Notes under the pieces: model-generated
Told to the model about the DNA's origin: nothing
The model's database searches: none
The model's input: only the letters and a program-made list of their open reading frames with translations
In this document: positions 7,995 through 14,909 of the stretch, one piece after another
How positions within the stretch are numbered: position 1 is the first letter of the stretch
Layout: each line of letters begins with the position of its first letter
Origin: Gallionella sp. UBA4121
Lineage (GTDB): Bacteria > Pseudomonadota > Gammaproteobacteria > Burkholderiales > Gallionellaceae
NCBI GenBank assembly: GCA_002381565.1
Contig: DFWZ01000047.1
Span: forward strand, 99,792 to 117,963
Length of the DNA: 18,172 bases
Reading direction: 5' to 3'
Made by a program: the position numbers and the translations under genes

Positions 7995-8200
7995 TGCTCG
8001 ACTCCATCCCCCCTGTGACCTCAGAGAGCCCGTGTATCGGGCACTGCACCACGGTCCTGGGGGATGATGTGTGTCGCAGCTGCCTGCGCACCTTCGATGA
8101 AGTGACGCGCTGGGTGGAAATGAGCGAGGATGAGCGCTGCGCGGTAAATCAGCGTATTGCGATTTTACAAATCACTGGATTCCCGCGCAGGCGGGAATGA
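7994..8200 (+). CDS. Small DUF1289 family protein
   Basis: A 68-residue protein with the four-cysteine pattern SPCIGHC...DVCRSCLRTFDEVTRWVEMSEDER (cysteines at about residues 14, 18, 27 and 30), matching DUF1289, a small family of unknown function that probably binds a metal. Its ATG shares one base with the thiC stop. It therefore looks like a translationally coupled part of the thiamin operon, although the family is not known to act in thiamin synthesis. The last residues, GFPRRRE, and the stop codon TGA are read out of the dRS3-like repeat at 8179-8198, so the original C-terminus was probably different. No signal peptide or membrane segment is seen. Confidence 0.75.
   Translation: MLDSIPPVTSESPCIGHCTTVLGDDVCRSCLRTFDEVTRWVEMSEDERCAVNQRIAILQITGFPRRRE
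8179..8198. repeat. dRS3-like palindromic repeat, copy 2
   Basis: This 20-bp ATTCCC-N8-GGGAAT element has the same 8-bp arms and the same outer flanks (CTGG left, G-CGA right) as the copy at 651-670. Its loop is GCAG instead of CTGC, the reverse complement. It overlaps the 3' end of the DUF1289 gene, supplies part of its stop codon (TGA 8198-8200), and ends 11 bases before the uppP start. Confidence 0.85.
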
Positions 8201-8209
8201 CGAAAAACT

Positions 8210-9037
8210 ATGGACATCATCCTGTTAATCAAAGCGGCCATCCTCGGCATCGTCGAGGGTTTGACCGAATTTCTGCCGATCTCCTCCACAGGGCACCTGA
8301 TCGTGGTGGGCAGCCTGCTCAATTTCAATGACGAGCGCGGCAAGCTTTTCGAGATCGTCATTCAGTCGGCAGCCATCCTGGCCGTGATGTGGGAATACCG
8401 CGCCAAAATAGCCTCGGTGTGGGGCGGTTTGCAGCGGGGTGAAGCTGCGGCGCAACGCTTCACCATCAACATTGCGATTGCTTTTCTGCCGCTGGCACTG
8501 ATCGGCCTGCTGTTCGGCAAACACATCAAGGCGGCGCTGTTCAATCCGGTCACGGTCGCAGTCACCTCCATCGTAGGCGCCCTGTTTATTTTATGGGCGG
8601 AAAAACGCAAGCACATTGTAACCGTGGAATCAGTGGATGATCTGTCATGGCGCGATGCGTTGAAAGTAGGCTTCGCACAGGCACTGGCGCTGATCCCAGG
8701 CACCTCCCGCTCAGGGGCTACCATCATCGGCGGCCTTTTCTTCGGCCTGTCTCGCCGCGCGGCGACGGAATTCACCTTCTTTCTCGCCATGCCCACGCTG
8801 ATCGCAGCAACATTTTACGAGATGTACAAGGAGCGCGCGCTGCTTTCCAGCAACGATCTGGGCATGTGGGCCGTGGGTTTCATCGCCTCGTTCATCTCGG
8901 CGTTCCTGTGCGTGCGCTGGTTGCTGCGCTTCATCAGCAGCCACGACTTCACCGTGTTTGCCTGGTACCGCATCGCCTTCGGCCTGATCGTGCTATTCAC
9001 CTATTACAGCGGACTAGTAAGCTGGTCGGCATCATAG
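8210..9037 (+). CDS. uppP: Undecaprenyl-diphosphatase UppP (BacA family)
   Basis: A 275-residue polytopic inner-membrane enzyme that dephosphorylates undecaprenyl pyrophosphate to recycle the lipid carrier for peptidoglycan and other surface polymers. Overexpression in other bacteria gives bacitracin resistance. Both family signatures are intact. EGLTEFLPISSTGH lies at residues 16-29, with the acidic pair E16/E20 and S26. PGTSRSG lies at 163-169 and holds the catalytic arginine R167. Several hydrophobic membrane segments follow, and the length is normal. ATG 8210 begins MDIILLIKAAILGIVEG as expected. The ribosome site is weak; only GGGAA from the adjacent repeat lies upstream, at a long spacing. 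It follows thiC and the DUF1289 gene on the same strand and is ended by a bidirectional terminator. Confidence 0.95.
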   Translation: MDIILLIKAAILGIVEGLTEFLPISSTGHLIVVGSLLNFNDERGKLFEIVIQSAAILAVMWEYRAKIASVWGGLQRGEAAAQRFTINIAIAFLPLALIGLLFGKHIKAALFNPVTVAVTSIVGALFILWAEKRKHIVTVESVDDLSWRDALKVGFAQALALIPGTSRSGATIIGGLFFGLSRRAATEFTFFLAMPTLIAATFYEMYKERALLSSNDLGMWAVGFIASFISAFLCVRWLLRFISSHDFTVFAWYRIAFGLIVLFTYYSGLVSWSAS

Positions 9038-9043
9038 CCCATC

Positions 9044-9067
9044 AAAAACCGCTGAAAGGCGGTTTTT
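9044..9067. terminator. Bidirectional intrinsic terminator between uppP and the TonB receptor gene
   Basis: AAAAACCGC pairs with GCGGTTTTT around the loop TGAAAG. A further T-G pair leaves a GAAA tetraloop. The GC stem is bounded by five T on the plus strand and, through the A-run, five T on the minus strand. It can therefore end both convergent genes (stops at 9037 and 9080). Confidence 0.85.
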
Positions 9068-9079
9068 CCAGCGCAACAA

Positions 9080-11287
9080 TCAGAACTTCACCGTCACGCC
9101 AAAGTTGATCGAGCGGCCCATGCCGGGAACGCCAATACCGGCAATGACCGGACGCTGACCCAGATAGCTGCCACCCAGCGGATCAACATAAAACCTGTTA
9201 AGCAAATTTTCGATGCCCACATCAAAACGCAGTTGTTTCCACTCATAACTGCTGCGCAGATTCAGCAGGCTGTAGCCGCCGCTTCTGAGTTCGTTGCGCA
9301 CTGCCTGAACCTGAGTCCTGGCGCTGACCAGTTTCGCTTCCACGCTGTTCGTCCAGTTGCCCCGGTGCTGTTCCACAGCCAGCTTCGTATTCAGCGGCAT
9401 GATGTGATACAGGTTGTCGCCGGTAGTCAGATTCCTGCCATTGACATAGCTCAACACGCCGGTAAAGTCGAAATCACCATAGCCGCTCCCTTGCAGCATC
9501 GGCACACGGGTGGAAACATCAGCGCCATACAGACGTGCACTTTGATTTGCCAGACTCAGATTAAGGAAACCGGGGTTCGGCGCGGGACAAATCTTGCCAA
9601 CGGATGCACAAGTAACGGCATCAATGTAGTTCTGCACATGGGTGTAATACGGAGCAATCTTCACTTCAAAGCCGTTCACATCGGCATCATGCAGACTAAA
9701 AGACCCGCTCACCGTGCGCGCCACCTCGGGCTTCAGGTTCAGATTGCCGACATAGCCATTGCCATCGCCAAACCAGTTATTCATGGACATCACCATGGCG
9801 TTGTTGGAGGACCAGGCAAAACGTTCATACAGATTTGGCGAACGGGTCTTTTGCGCAAAACCAAACTCGAAAGTCTTGCGCTCATCGGGCGTATAACGCG
9901 TCAGCGCAGTCACATCAAGGTTGCTGTCGGCAGTCTGACGATTCGCAGCATTAAATGCGCCGGGGATACTGGCAGGCAGCAGCGGATTGCCGTACATCAG
10001 GGTGTTGTAACCCTGCACTGCACCTGCGTTCATCTTCACGGACTCGGTGCGCAATCCGAGCTGGGACAGCCATTGCTGATTCCAGCGCGCTTCCCATTCC
10101 CCGAACAATCCCAGCCTGTCCCTTTGACCATTGTTGATATTCTGGAATATGCCGCCGCCCATCATGCCGCTGGCCGCTACAGGCGACCACCAGTCGCTCA
10201 TGCGATAACGCTGATATTCCGCACCCATCCGCAAAATATCGCGTTCGGAAAGAATCACCTCGCCTTTTAACAAAAAGCCGCTGTTTTGGCCATTCGTATC
10301 CATCGGCATACCAAGCGCGGTTTGTTGCTTCTCCTGAAGGAAATTCATGTAATGGCGCGTATGTTCGTTATACGCACGCGCCAGCAAAGTTCCCCAGCCG
10401 TATTGCCCGGTGTAATTGAAATTGATCTGCTGACTGTCATTCTTCAGCATGTCCATGCGCTGGTTGGCAAAACCCTGATAGGGAATATTTTGTGATCCCA
10501 GTTTCAGTTCAAACAAATGATTGTCGCGTCTCAAGCCGAAATCGAGCGCATTGTTGTCAGCCTGATATTTTGATGAACCGACTTCATTGCCAGCCAGATA
10601 TACGCCTGCGAGACCTGCAGGCACGGGTGCAGGCGACACCCCCGCAGCATGGAAATTACCCCCTGCCGTGTAATTATTGGCGCGGACGGTTGAACCGGTA
10701 TAGCGCATGGAGAAGTCTTCGCCCGCCATCGTTGCAGAAATATTTCCGCCTTGAGCTCTGCCGTTGCTGCGATAGAATGTGCCTGCCTGCCCCTTGAGCA
10801 ACATGCCTTCGCCTGCCTGCGCGAATTCCGGCGCACTTGAATCCACCTGTATCGTCCCGCCTATGCTGTCGCCGCCAATACTGACCGGAGTAATCCCGGC
10901 AAACACCTTGAGGCTGGCAACATTGGCCGGGTCAATATAGGATAACGGCGAATTCATGTGATTTGCGCAGGCAGAAATCAAATCCATGCCATCGACCTTG
11001 ACGCGCACCCGATCATCGGCCATTCCATGTATCGCCGGCAGGCTGGACACCCCGCCCGCGCCATTGAGACTCACGCCCGGCTGACCGTCCAGCATCATGG
11101 CAGTATCGCTGGTGTTACTGCGCAAACGGACAAGACGGTTGGTATCCAGCCCAAAATTGCCAGGCGCCGGGAAAGCTCGCAATCTTTTTGCCGTAATACT
11201 GATTTCCGGCAACTCTGTCGACTCGGTGGCATAAACAGTGGGCGCCGATGCCAGTGCAAGGCAAGTGACAATTTTTTTCAAAGGCAT
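9080..11287 (-). CDS. TonB-dependent outer-membrane receptor, OprC/NosA-like (probable copper)
   Basis: A 735-residue receptor. A signal peptide covers residues 1-20 (cleavage after VYA), a TonB-box-like stretch lies at about 27-33, and the plug follows (SLPAIHGMADDRVRVKVDGMDL, about 82-103; IGGDSIGGTI, about 137-146). A long beta-barrel ends in Phe (VTVKF), the outer-membrane signature. The plug holds C107-A-N-H-M111 just before NSPLSYIDP, and the barrel holds H312-Y-M314. CxxxM and HxM are the copper-binding signatures described for Pseudomonas OprC. The surrounding sequence also contains RMDML and many exposed Met clusters. Copper import is therefore my best reading, at moderate confidence; another metal or a siderophore remains possible. 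ATG 11287 has AGGAAA upstream. It converges on uppP and is divergent from yggX. I found no clear Fur box. Confidence 0.85.
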   Translation of the reverse strand: MPLKKIVTCLALASAPTVYATESTELPEISITAKRLRAFPAPGNFGLDTNRLVRLRSNTSDTAMMLDGQPGVSLNGAGGVSSLPAIHGMADDRVRVKVDGMDLISACANHMNSPLSYIDPANVASLKVFAGITPVSIGGDSIGGTIQVDSSAPEFAQAGEGMLLKGQAGTFYRSNGRAQGGNISATMAGEDFSMRYTGSTVRANNYTAGGNFHAAGVSPAPVPAGLAGVYLAGNEVGSSKYQADNNALDFGLRRDNHLFELKLGSQNIPYQGFANQRMDMLKNDSQQINFNYTGQYGWGTLLARAYNEHTRHYMNFLQEKQQTALGMPMDTNGQNSGFLLKGEVILSERDILRMGAEYQRYRMSDWWSPVAASGMMGGGIFQNINNGQRDRLGLFGEWEARWNQQWLSQLGLRTESVKMNAGAVQGYNTLMYGNPLLPASIPGAFNAANRQTADSNLDVTALTRYTPDERKTFEFGFAQKTRSPNLYERFAWSSNNAMVMSMNNWFGDGNGYVGNLNLKPEVARTVSGSFSLHDADVNGFEVKIAPYYTHVQNYIDAVTCASVGKICPAPNPGFLNLSLANQSARLYGADVSTRVPMLQGSGYGDFDFTGVLSYVNGRNLTTGDNLYHIMPLNTKLAVEQHRGNWTNSVEAKLVSARTQVQAVRNELRSGGYSLLNLRSSYEWKQLRFDVGIENLLNRFYVDPLGGSYLGQRPVIAGIGVPGMGRSINFGVTVKF

Positions 11288-11412
11288 GGTGTTTTTCCTG
11301 ATTTAAGGACCGCGCCATTTTAAAGAAAGTTTATCCAGCACCCCTGCGACATATTGCCGCACCCCTTGTTTTAACAGGCTTGCAGTACGTCTCACCTAAA
11401 AACTTCATCGCG

Positions 11413-11446
11413 GTGTCATAGTGATGTCATAATTGCGTCACATAAT
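11413..11446 (+). promoter_or_regulatory. Pho-box-like promoter of yggX-ppk1
   Basis: Three half-sites lie exactly 11 bases apart: TGTCATA at 11414, TGTCATA at 11425 and CGTCACA at 11436. The first two match the Pho box, in which CTGTCAT-type repeats are separated by 4 bases. A near-consensus -10, CATAAT, sits at 11441-11446, ten bases after the second TGTCAT. From memory this is the same spacing as in E. coli phoA, where PhoB replaces the -35 box. The predicted leader is only about 16 bases and includes the yggX ribosome site CGGAGA. Binding by PhoB is inferred. Confidence 0.7.
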
Positions 11447-11468
11447 CACTTAAACGGAGAAATACAAC

Positions 11469-11738
11469 ATGACTAGAATGATTCAATGCGTAAAACTGGG
11501 ACGTGAAGCCGAAGGACTGGATCGTCCGCCCTATCCCGGCCCGCTCGGCCAACGGATTTTTGAAAATGTATCCAAGGAAGCCTGGCAGGGATGGATCAAG
11601 TTCCAGACCATGCTGGTGAACGAGAATCGTCTCAATCTTGCCGATCTGGCAGCACGCAAATATCTCGCGACGCAAATGGAAAATTATTTCTTCGGTACGG
11701 GTACGCAAATGCCAGAAGGTTATACACCCCAAAAATAG
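11469..11738 (+). CDS. yggX: Fe(2+)-trafficking / oxidative damage protection protein YggX
   Basis: An 89-residue cytosolic protein of the YggX family, which helps protect iron-sulfur enzymes from oxidation and is thought to handle labile Fe(II). Family marks are all present: the start MTRMIQCVKLGREAEGLD with conserved Cys7, PPYPGPLG, EAWQGWIKFQTMLVNENRLNL and the C-terminal ME-YFFG. The length is normal. ATG 11469 has GGAGA nine bases upstream. ppk1 begins 15 bases after its stop on the same strand, so the two form an operon behind the Pho-box-like promoter. The gene is divergent from the TonB receptor. Confidence 0.95.
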   Translation: MTRMIQCVKLGREAEGLDRPPYPGPLGQRIFENVSKEAWQGWIKFQTMLVNENRLNLADLAARKYLATQMENYFFGTGTQMPEGYTPQK

Positions 11739-11753
11739 TCAAGGTGCGCCATC

Positions 11754-13829
11754 TTGCCCAATAAATTCACCCCGCAACAGTTCCTCAACCGTGAACTCGG
11801 TCAACTCGAGTTCAATCGGCGCGTGCTCGCTCAGGCCGAGGATGCCACTATTCCGCTACTGGAGCGGCTGAAATACCTCTGCATCGGCAGCAGTAATCTC
11901 GATGAATTTTTCGAGATTCGCGTAGCCGGATTGATGGAACAGATCAAGCTGGGAGGAATTTCGACGGGGGCGGATGGCATGAGTGCACAGCAGACACTCA
12001 AACGAGTGCGCGAACAGGCGCATCAGCTGATCGAACATCAGTATCAGCTGTTCAACGATGAAATCACGCCGGCCCTGGCAGAACAGGGCATCAAGTTTCT
12101 GCGCCGCACCCATTGGAGTGAGGCGCAACACGCCTGGATGAGAGATTATTTCTTTCGTGAAGTAATGCCGGTATTGACACCGATCGGACTGGATCCTGCA
12201 CACCCGTTCCCGCGCGTACTCAACAAAAGCCTGAATTTCGCCGTGGAACTGCTGGGCAAGGATGCGTTCGGTCGCAATTCAACCCGCGCTATCGTGCAAG
12301 CCCCGCGTATATTGCCGCGCACGATTTTGCTGCCGCCGGAAGTGAGCGGCTGCGAATACGGCTTCGTTTTTCTTTCTTCGATTTTGCACGCGCATGTCGG
12401 CGAATTGTTCAGCGGCATGGAAGTGCTTGGCTGTTTCCAGTTCCGGGTGACGCGCAACAGCAATCTGTTCGTGGACGAGGAAGAGGTCAAAAATCTGCGG
12501 CTCAGCTTGCAGGGTGAGCTGCCGCAGCGCCATTTTGGCGACGCCGTGCGACTGGAAATCGCCGACAACTGTTCGCCACAGATCGAAGCGTTGCTGCTCA
12601 AGGAATTCAAGCTCACGCCTGACGATTTGTATCGCGTACATGGTCCGGTGAACCTGGTGCGCCTGATGGAAATACCGGAACTGGTCGAACGCTGCGACCT
12701 CAAGTTTCCCGCTTTCGCGCCCGGCGTGCCCGGCGTGTTGCAAAAAAAAGGCGCGGACATGTTCAAGGTAATCCGCAAGAGCGATATTTTATTGCACCAC
12801 CCCTATCAGTCCTTCAAACCGGTAATCAATTTCATCCAGCAGGCCGCCAGCGACCCGGATGTCGTCGCAATCAAGCAGACCGTGTATCGTACAGGCGCCG
12901 ATTCCGCCCTGATGGAGGCATTGATCGCGGCAGCCCAGCGCGGCAAGGAAGTCACCGTGGTGGTGGAGCTGCTGGCCCGGTTCGACGAAGAAGCCAACAT
13001 CAACTGGGCCAATCGCCTGGAAGAAGTGGGCGCACATGTGGTGTACGGCGTAGTAGGCCACAAGACCCACGCCAAGATGCTGATGGTGGTGCGCCGCGAG
13101 GACGGTCGCCTGCGCCGTTATGTCCATCTGGGCACCGGAAATTATCATCCGCGTACCGCGCGTCTTTATACCGACTTCGGGCTTTTCACCTGCAACGAAG
13201 CTGTCTGCGCCGATGCCAATGAGGTATTCAGCCAGCTCACCAGTTTAGGGAAGGCGCGCGCATTGAATCATCTGTGGCAATCGCCATTCTCACTGCATGC
13301 CGAAGTATTGCGTTCCATTCAGAACGAAACGCTGCTTGCCAAAGCGGGCAAGCGTGCGCACATCATCGCCAAGATGAACGCGCTGCTGGAACCGGCAACC
13401 ATCGCGGCCCTTTATGAAGCCTCGCAGGCGGGGGTAAAAGTGGATCTGATCGTGCGCGGCGTATGCGCGCTGCGCCCCGGCGTCGCAGGTCTGTCGGAGA
13501 ATATCCGCGTGCGTTCCATTATCGGACGTTTTCTTGAACACACGCGCATCTTCTATTTCCGCAATGAATTGAAACACGATGTGTATCTGTCCAGCGCGGA
13601 CTGGATGGACAGAAATTTCTTCCGCCGTATCGAAATATGCTTCCCTGTGCTCGACAAGAAGCTCAAGAAACGCGTGATCGACGAAGGCCTTAAAGTCTAC
13701 CTGCAGGACAATAGCCAGGCATGGGAAATGAATGGCGAAGGCCAATACCGCCGCAAGCTGTCACGCCGCGCCGCAAAAATATGCGCGCAAAACGAGCTAC
13801 TCAAACAACTTGCCGGCACACCAGTTTGA
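11754..13829 (+). CDS. ppk1: Polyphosphate kinase PPK1
   Basis: A 691-residue enzyme that reversibly polymerises the gamma-phosphate of ATP into polyphosphate through a phosphohistidine. The N-terminal domain starts FLNRELGQLEFNRRVL (residues 10-25). The two PLD-like catalytic domains contain H439 in KTHAKM, equivalent to the phosphorylated histidine, and H596 in LEHTRIFYFRN, equivalent to the second essential histidine. Also visible are HLGTGNYHPRTARLYTD (458-474) and SSADWMDRNFFRRIE (613-627). The start is TTG 11754: AAGG lies nine bases upstream, no in-frame ATG occurs before residue 61, and the conserved NREL motif requires this N-terminus. The TTG start and the 15-base distance from yggX suggest operon-dependent, moderate expression under the upstream Pho-box-like promoter. 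Confidence 0.96.
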   Translation: MPNKFTPQQFLNRELGQLEFNRRVLAQAEDATIPLLERLKYLCIGSSNLDEFFEIRVAGLMEQIKLGGISTGADGMSAQQTLKRVREQAHQLIEHQYQLFNDEITPALAEQGIKFLRRTHWSEAQHAWMRDYFFREVMPVLTPIGLDPAHPFPRVLNKSLNFAVELLGKDAFGRNSTRAIVQAPRILPRTILLPPEVSGCEYGFVFLSSILHAHVGELFSGMEVLGCFQFRVTRNSNLFVDEEEVKNLRLSLQGELPQRHFGDAVRLEIADNCSPQIEALLLKEFKLTPDDLYRVHGPVNLVRLMEIPELVERCDLKFPAFAPGVPGVLQKKGADMFKVIRKSDILLHHPYQSFKPVINFIQQAASDPDVVAIKQTVYRTGADSALMEALIAAAQRGKEVTVVVELLARFDEEANINWANRLEEVGAHVVYGVVGHKTHAKMLMVVRREDGRLRRYVHLGTGNYHPRTARLYTDFGLFTCNEAVCADANEVFSQLTSLGKARALNHLWQSPFSLHAEVLRSIQNETLLAKAGKRAHIIAKMNALLEPATIAALYEASQAGVKVDLIVRGVCALRPGVAGLSENIRVRSIIGRFLEHTRIFYFRNELKHDVYLSSADWMDRNFFRRIEICFPVLDKKLKKRVIDEGLKVYLQDNSQAWEMNGEGQYRRKLSRRAAKICAQNELLKQLAGTPV

Positions 13830-13861
13830 TTCAGGATTCAGCAGGTAGTGTAGATACAGTC

Positions 13862-13890
13862 CGCAGGACGTATTCATCAATTTTCCTGCG
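13862..13890. other. 7-bp inverted repeat between convergent ppk1 and RHH-like gene
   Basis: CGCAGGA (13862-13868) and TCCTGCG (13884-13890) can pair across a 15-base loop in the 79-base convergent gap. Neither strand has a T-run after the stem, so it is at best a weak terminator. Nothing else is recognisable in this gap. Confidence 0.3.
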
Positions 13891-13908
13891 ATTCCAGTAT
13901 CCTGACTT

Positions 13909-14376
13909 TTAGTGCTTGTTTGGGCGACCTGTTTTGATTTTGTCGAGCGCGCTCATCGTCCTGGTCAGCTGCGCCTCATTCATTGCACATAACGCAATTA
14001 CGCCGGCTCGCAGCACTTCGCTTTTCTTTACCTGCAGCCCGGCTTTCAGGCACAATTCCTTGATCTCGGCAATTTTCAGATATTCACTTTGCGGCATCGT
14101 AAAACTGTCACGCACAACTTTTGGTTTTTTGGCAACTTTCACTTTCACCACTTTTTCTGCCTTGACCGCTTCGGCTGCTGCCTTAACCGCCACAGCAGGC
14201 GCTGAGCTGGCTTTCTTCACGGCCGGCGCTGGGCTGATTTTCTTCACGGCCTGCACAGCAGCAGGTGAAGTCTTGACCAGCTTAGGCGCGGACTGCGGCT
14301 TACCCAGCGGTTTGGCTGCAACGGGCGTTTTTTTAGTGACGGTTTCTGCAACCTTTGCGGGCTTTTTAGTGTTCAT
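13909..14376 (-). CDS. Lys/Ala/Pro-rich protein with C-terminal ribbon-helix-helix-like segment
   Basis: A 155-residue protein with no assigned function. Residues 1-87 are low-complexity Lys, Ala, Pro and Val (for example KKISPAPAVKKASSAPAV), resembling histone H1-like or AlgP-type tails that bind DNA by charge. Residues 88-132 look folded: strand-like VRDSFTMP, a helix EYLKIAEIKELCLKAG, a turn, and a second helix KKSEVLRAGVIALCAM, the order expected of a ribbon-helix-helix DNA-binding domain. A basic tail KIKTGRPNKH ends it. ATG 14376 has GAGGA seven bases upstream. The gene converges on ppk1 and is divergent from sixA-pap, with overlapping promoters. I infer a nucleoid-associated or autoregulating DNA-binding protein; H1-like architectural roles are equally possible. 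Confidence 0.75.
   Translation of the reverse strand: MNTKKPAKVAETVTKKTPVAAKPLGKPQSAPKLVKTSPAAVQAVKKISPAPAVKKASSAPAVAVKAAAEAVKAEKVVKVKVAKKPKVVRDSFTMPQSEYLKIAEIKELCLKAGLQVKKSEVLRAGVIALCAMNEAQLTRTMSALDKIKTGRPNKH
14198..14251. repeat. Two tandem 27-bp units inside the low-complexity coding region
   Basis: Units 14198-14224 and 14225-14251 differ at 3 of 27 positions. On the minus strand they encode consecutive nine-residue repeats (AVKKISPAP and AVKKASSAP) of the Lys/Ala-rich tail. This points to recent in-frame slippage or duplication. Confidence 0.85.
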
Positions 14377-14404
14377 GTCATCCTCATTGAATTAAAATGG
14401 TATA

Positions 14405-14437
14405 TATAGTATATACACTATAATTTATGCTTGTAAA
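14405..14437. promoter_or_regulatory. Overlapping divergent promoters with inverted-repeat operator
   Basis: On the minus strand, TTTACA (14432-14437), an 18-base spacer and TATACT (14408-14413) form a good sigma-70 promoter for the RHH-like gene. On the plus strand a perfect -10, TATAAT (14419-14424), lies about 30 bases before the sixA start, with a poor -35. TATAGT (14405-14410) and ACTATA (14417-14422) form an inverted repeat covering both -10 boxes. One bound protein could silence both directions; the RHH-like product is the obvious candidate. The binding is inferred. Confidence 0.55.
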
Positions 14438-14456
14438 CAGTAATATGGAGAACATG

Positions 14457-14903
14457 ATGGACTTGATTCTGTGGCGTCATGCGGAAGCGGAAGACAGCCT
14501 GATCGACCACTCACGCGAACTGACCGAAAAAGGTCGCAAACAGGCTGCAAAAATGGCGACATTTCTGCACAAACATTTACCCGCCGATACGCGCGTTATG
14601 GTCAGTCCGGCGATCCGAACTCAACAAACTGCTGCCGCACTCACGGCAAATTTCACAACCGTCCCGACGATCGCCCCCGGCGCATCCGTACACGCCGTGT
14701 TACAGGCAGTGCGCTGGCCAAACGTCGGCGGGACTGTGCTGGTTGTCGGGCACCAGCCCACCCTGGGCGCCGTCGCTGCACAATTGCTGGGCTGCGAAGA
14801 CCCGTCATTGCGCATCAAGAAAAGCGGGCTATGGTGGCTGAGCCGTCATCATGATACTTCCGAGATCACCTTGCGCCTGGTTATCACGCCGGAATTTCTG
14901 TAA
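14457..14903 (+). CDS. sixA: Phosphohistidine phosphatase SixA
   Basis: A 148-residue histidine phosphatase of the phosphoglycerate-mutase-like branch. SixA removes phosphate from phosphohistidine in proteins; in E. coli the known target is the nitrogen phosphotransferase NPr, with ArcB reported earlier. The catalytic motif WRHAEAED places R7 and the nucleophile H8. SPAIRTQQTA supplies R54 and VVGHQPTLG the second histidine H99. The frame is open from 14427, but that lies at the predicted transcription start. ATG 14457, six bases after GGAG, gives the normal MDLILWRHAE start; the preceding ATG at 14454 is the other candidate. pap follows six bases after the stop, so the two are almost certainly co-transcribed. 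Confidence 0.9.
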   Translation: MDLILWRHAEAEDSLIDHSRELTEKGRKQAAKMATFLHKHLPADTRVMVSPAIRTQQTAAALTANFTTVPTIAPGASVHAVLQAVRWPNVGGTVLVVGHQPTLGAVAAQLLGCEDPSLRIKKSGLWWLSRHHDTSEITLRLVITPEFL

Positions 14904-14909
14904 GCATGA

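Noticed and set aside
14427..14456. Earlier start codons for sixA (14427, 14445)
   Set aside because: They lie at or upstream of the predicted transcription start or on the GGAG ribosome site; the family begins with MxLxLxRHAEA.
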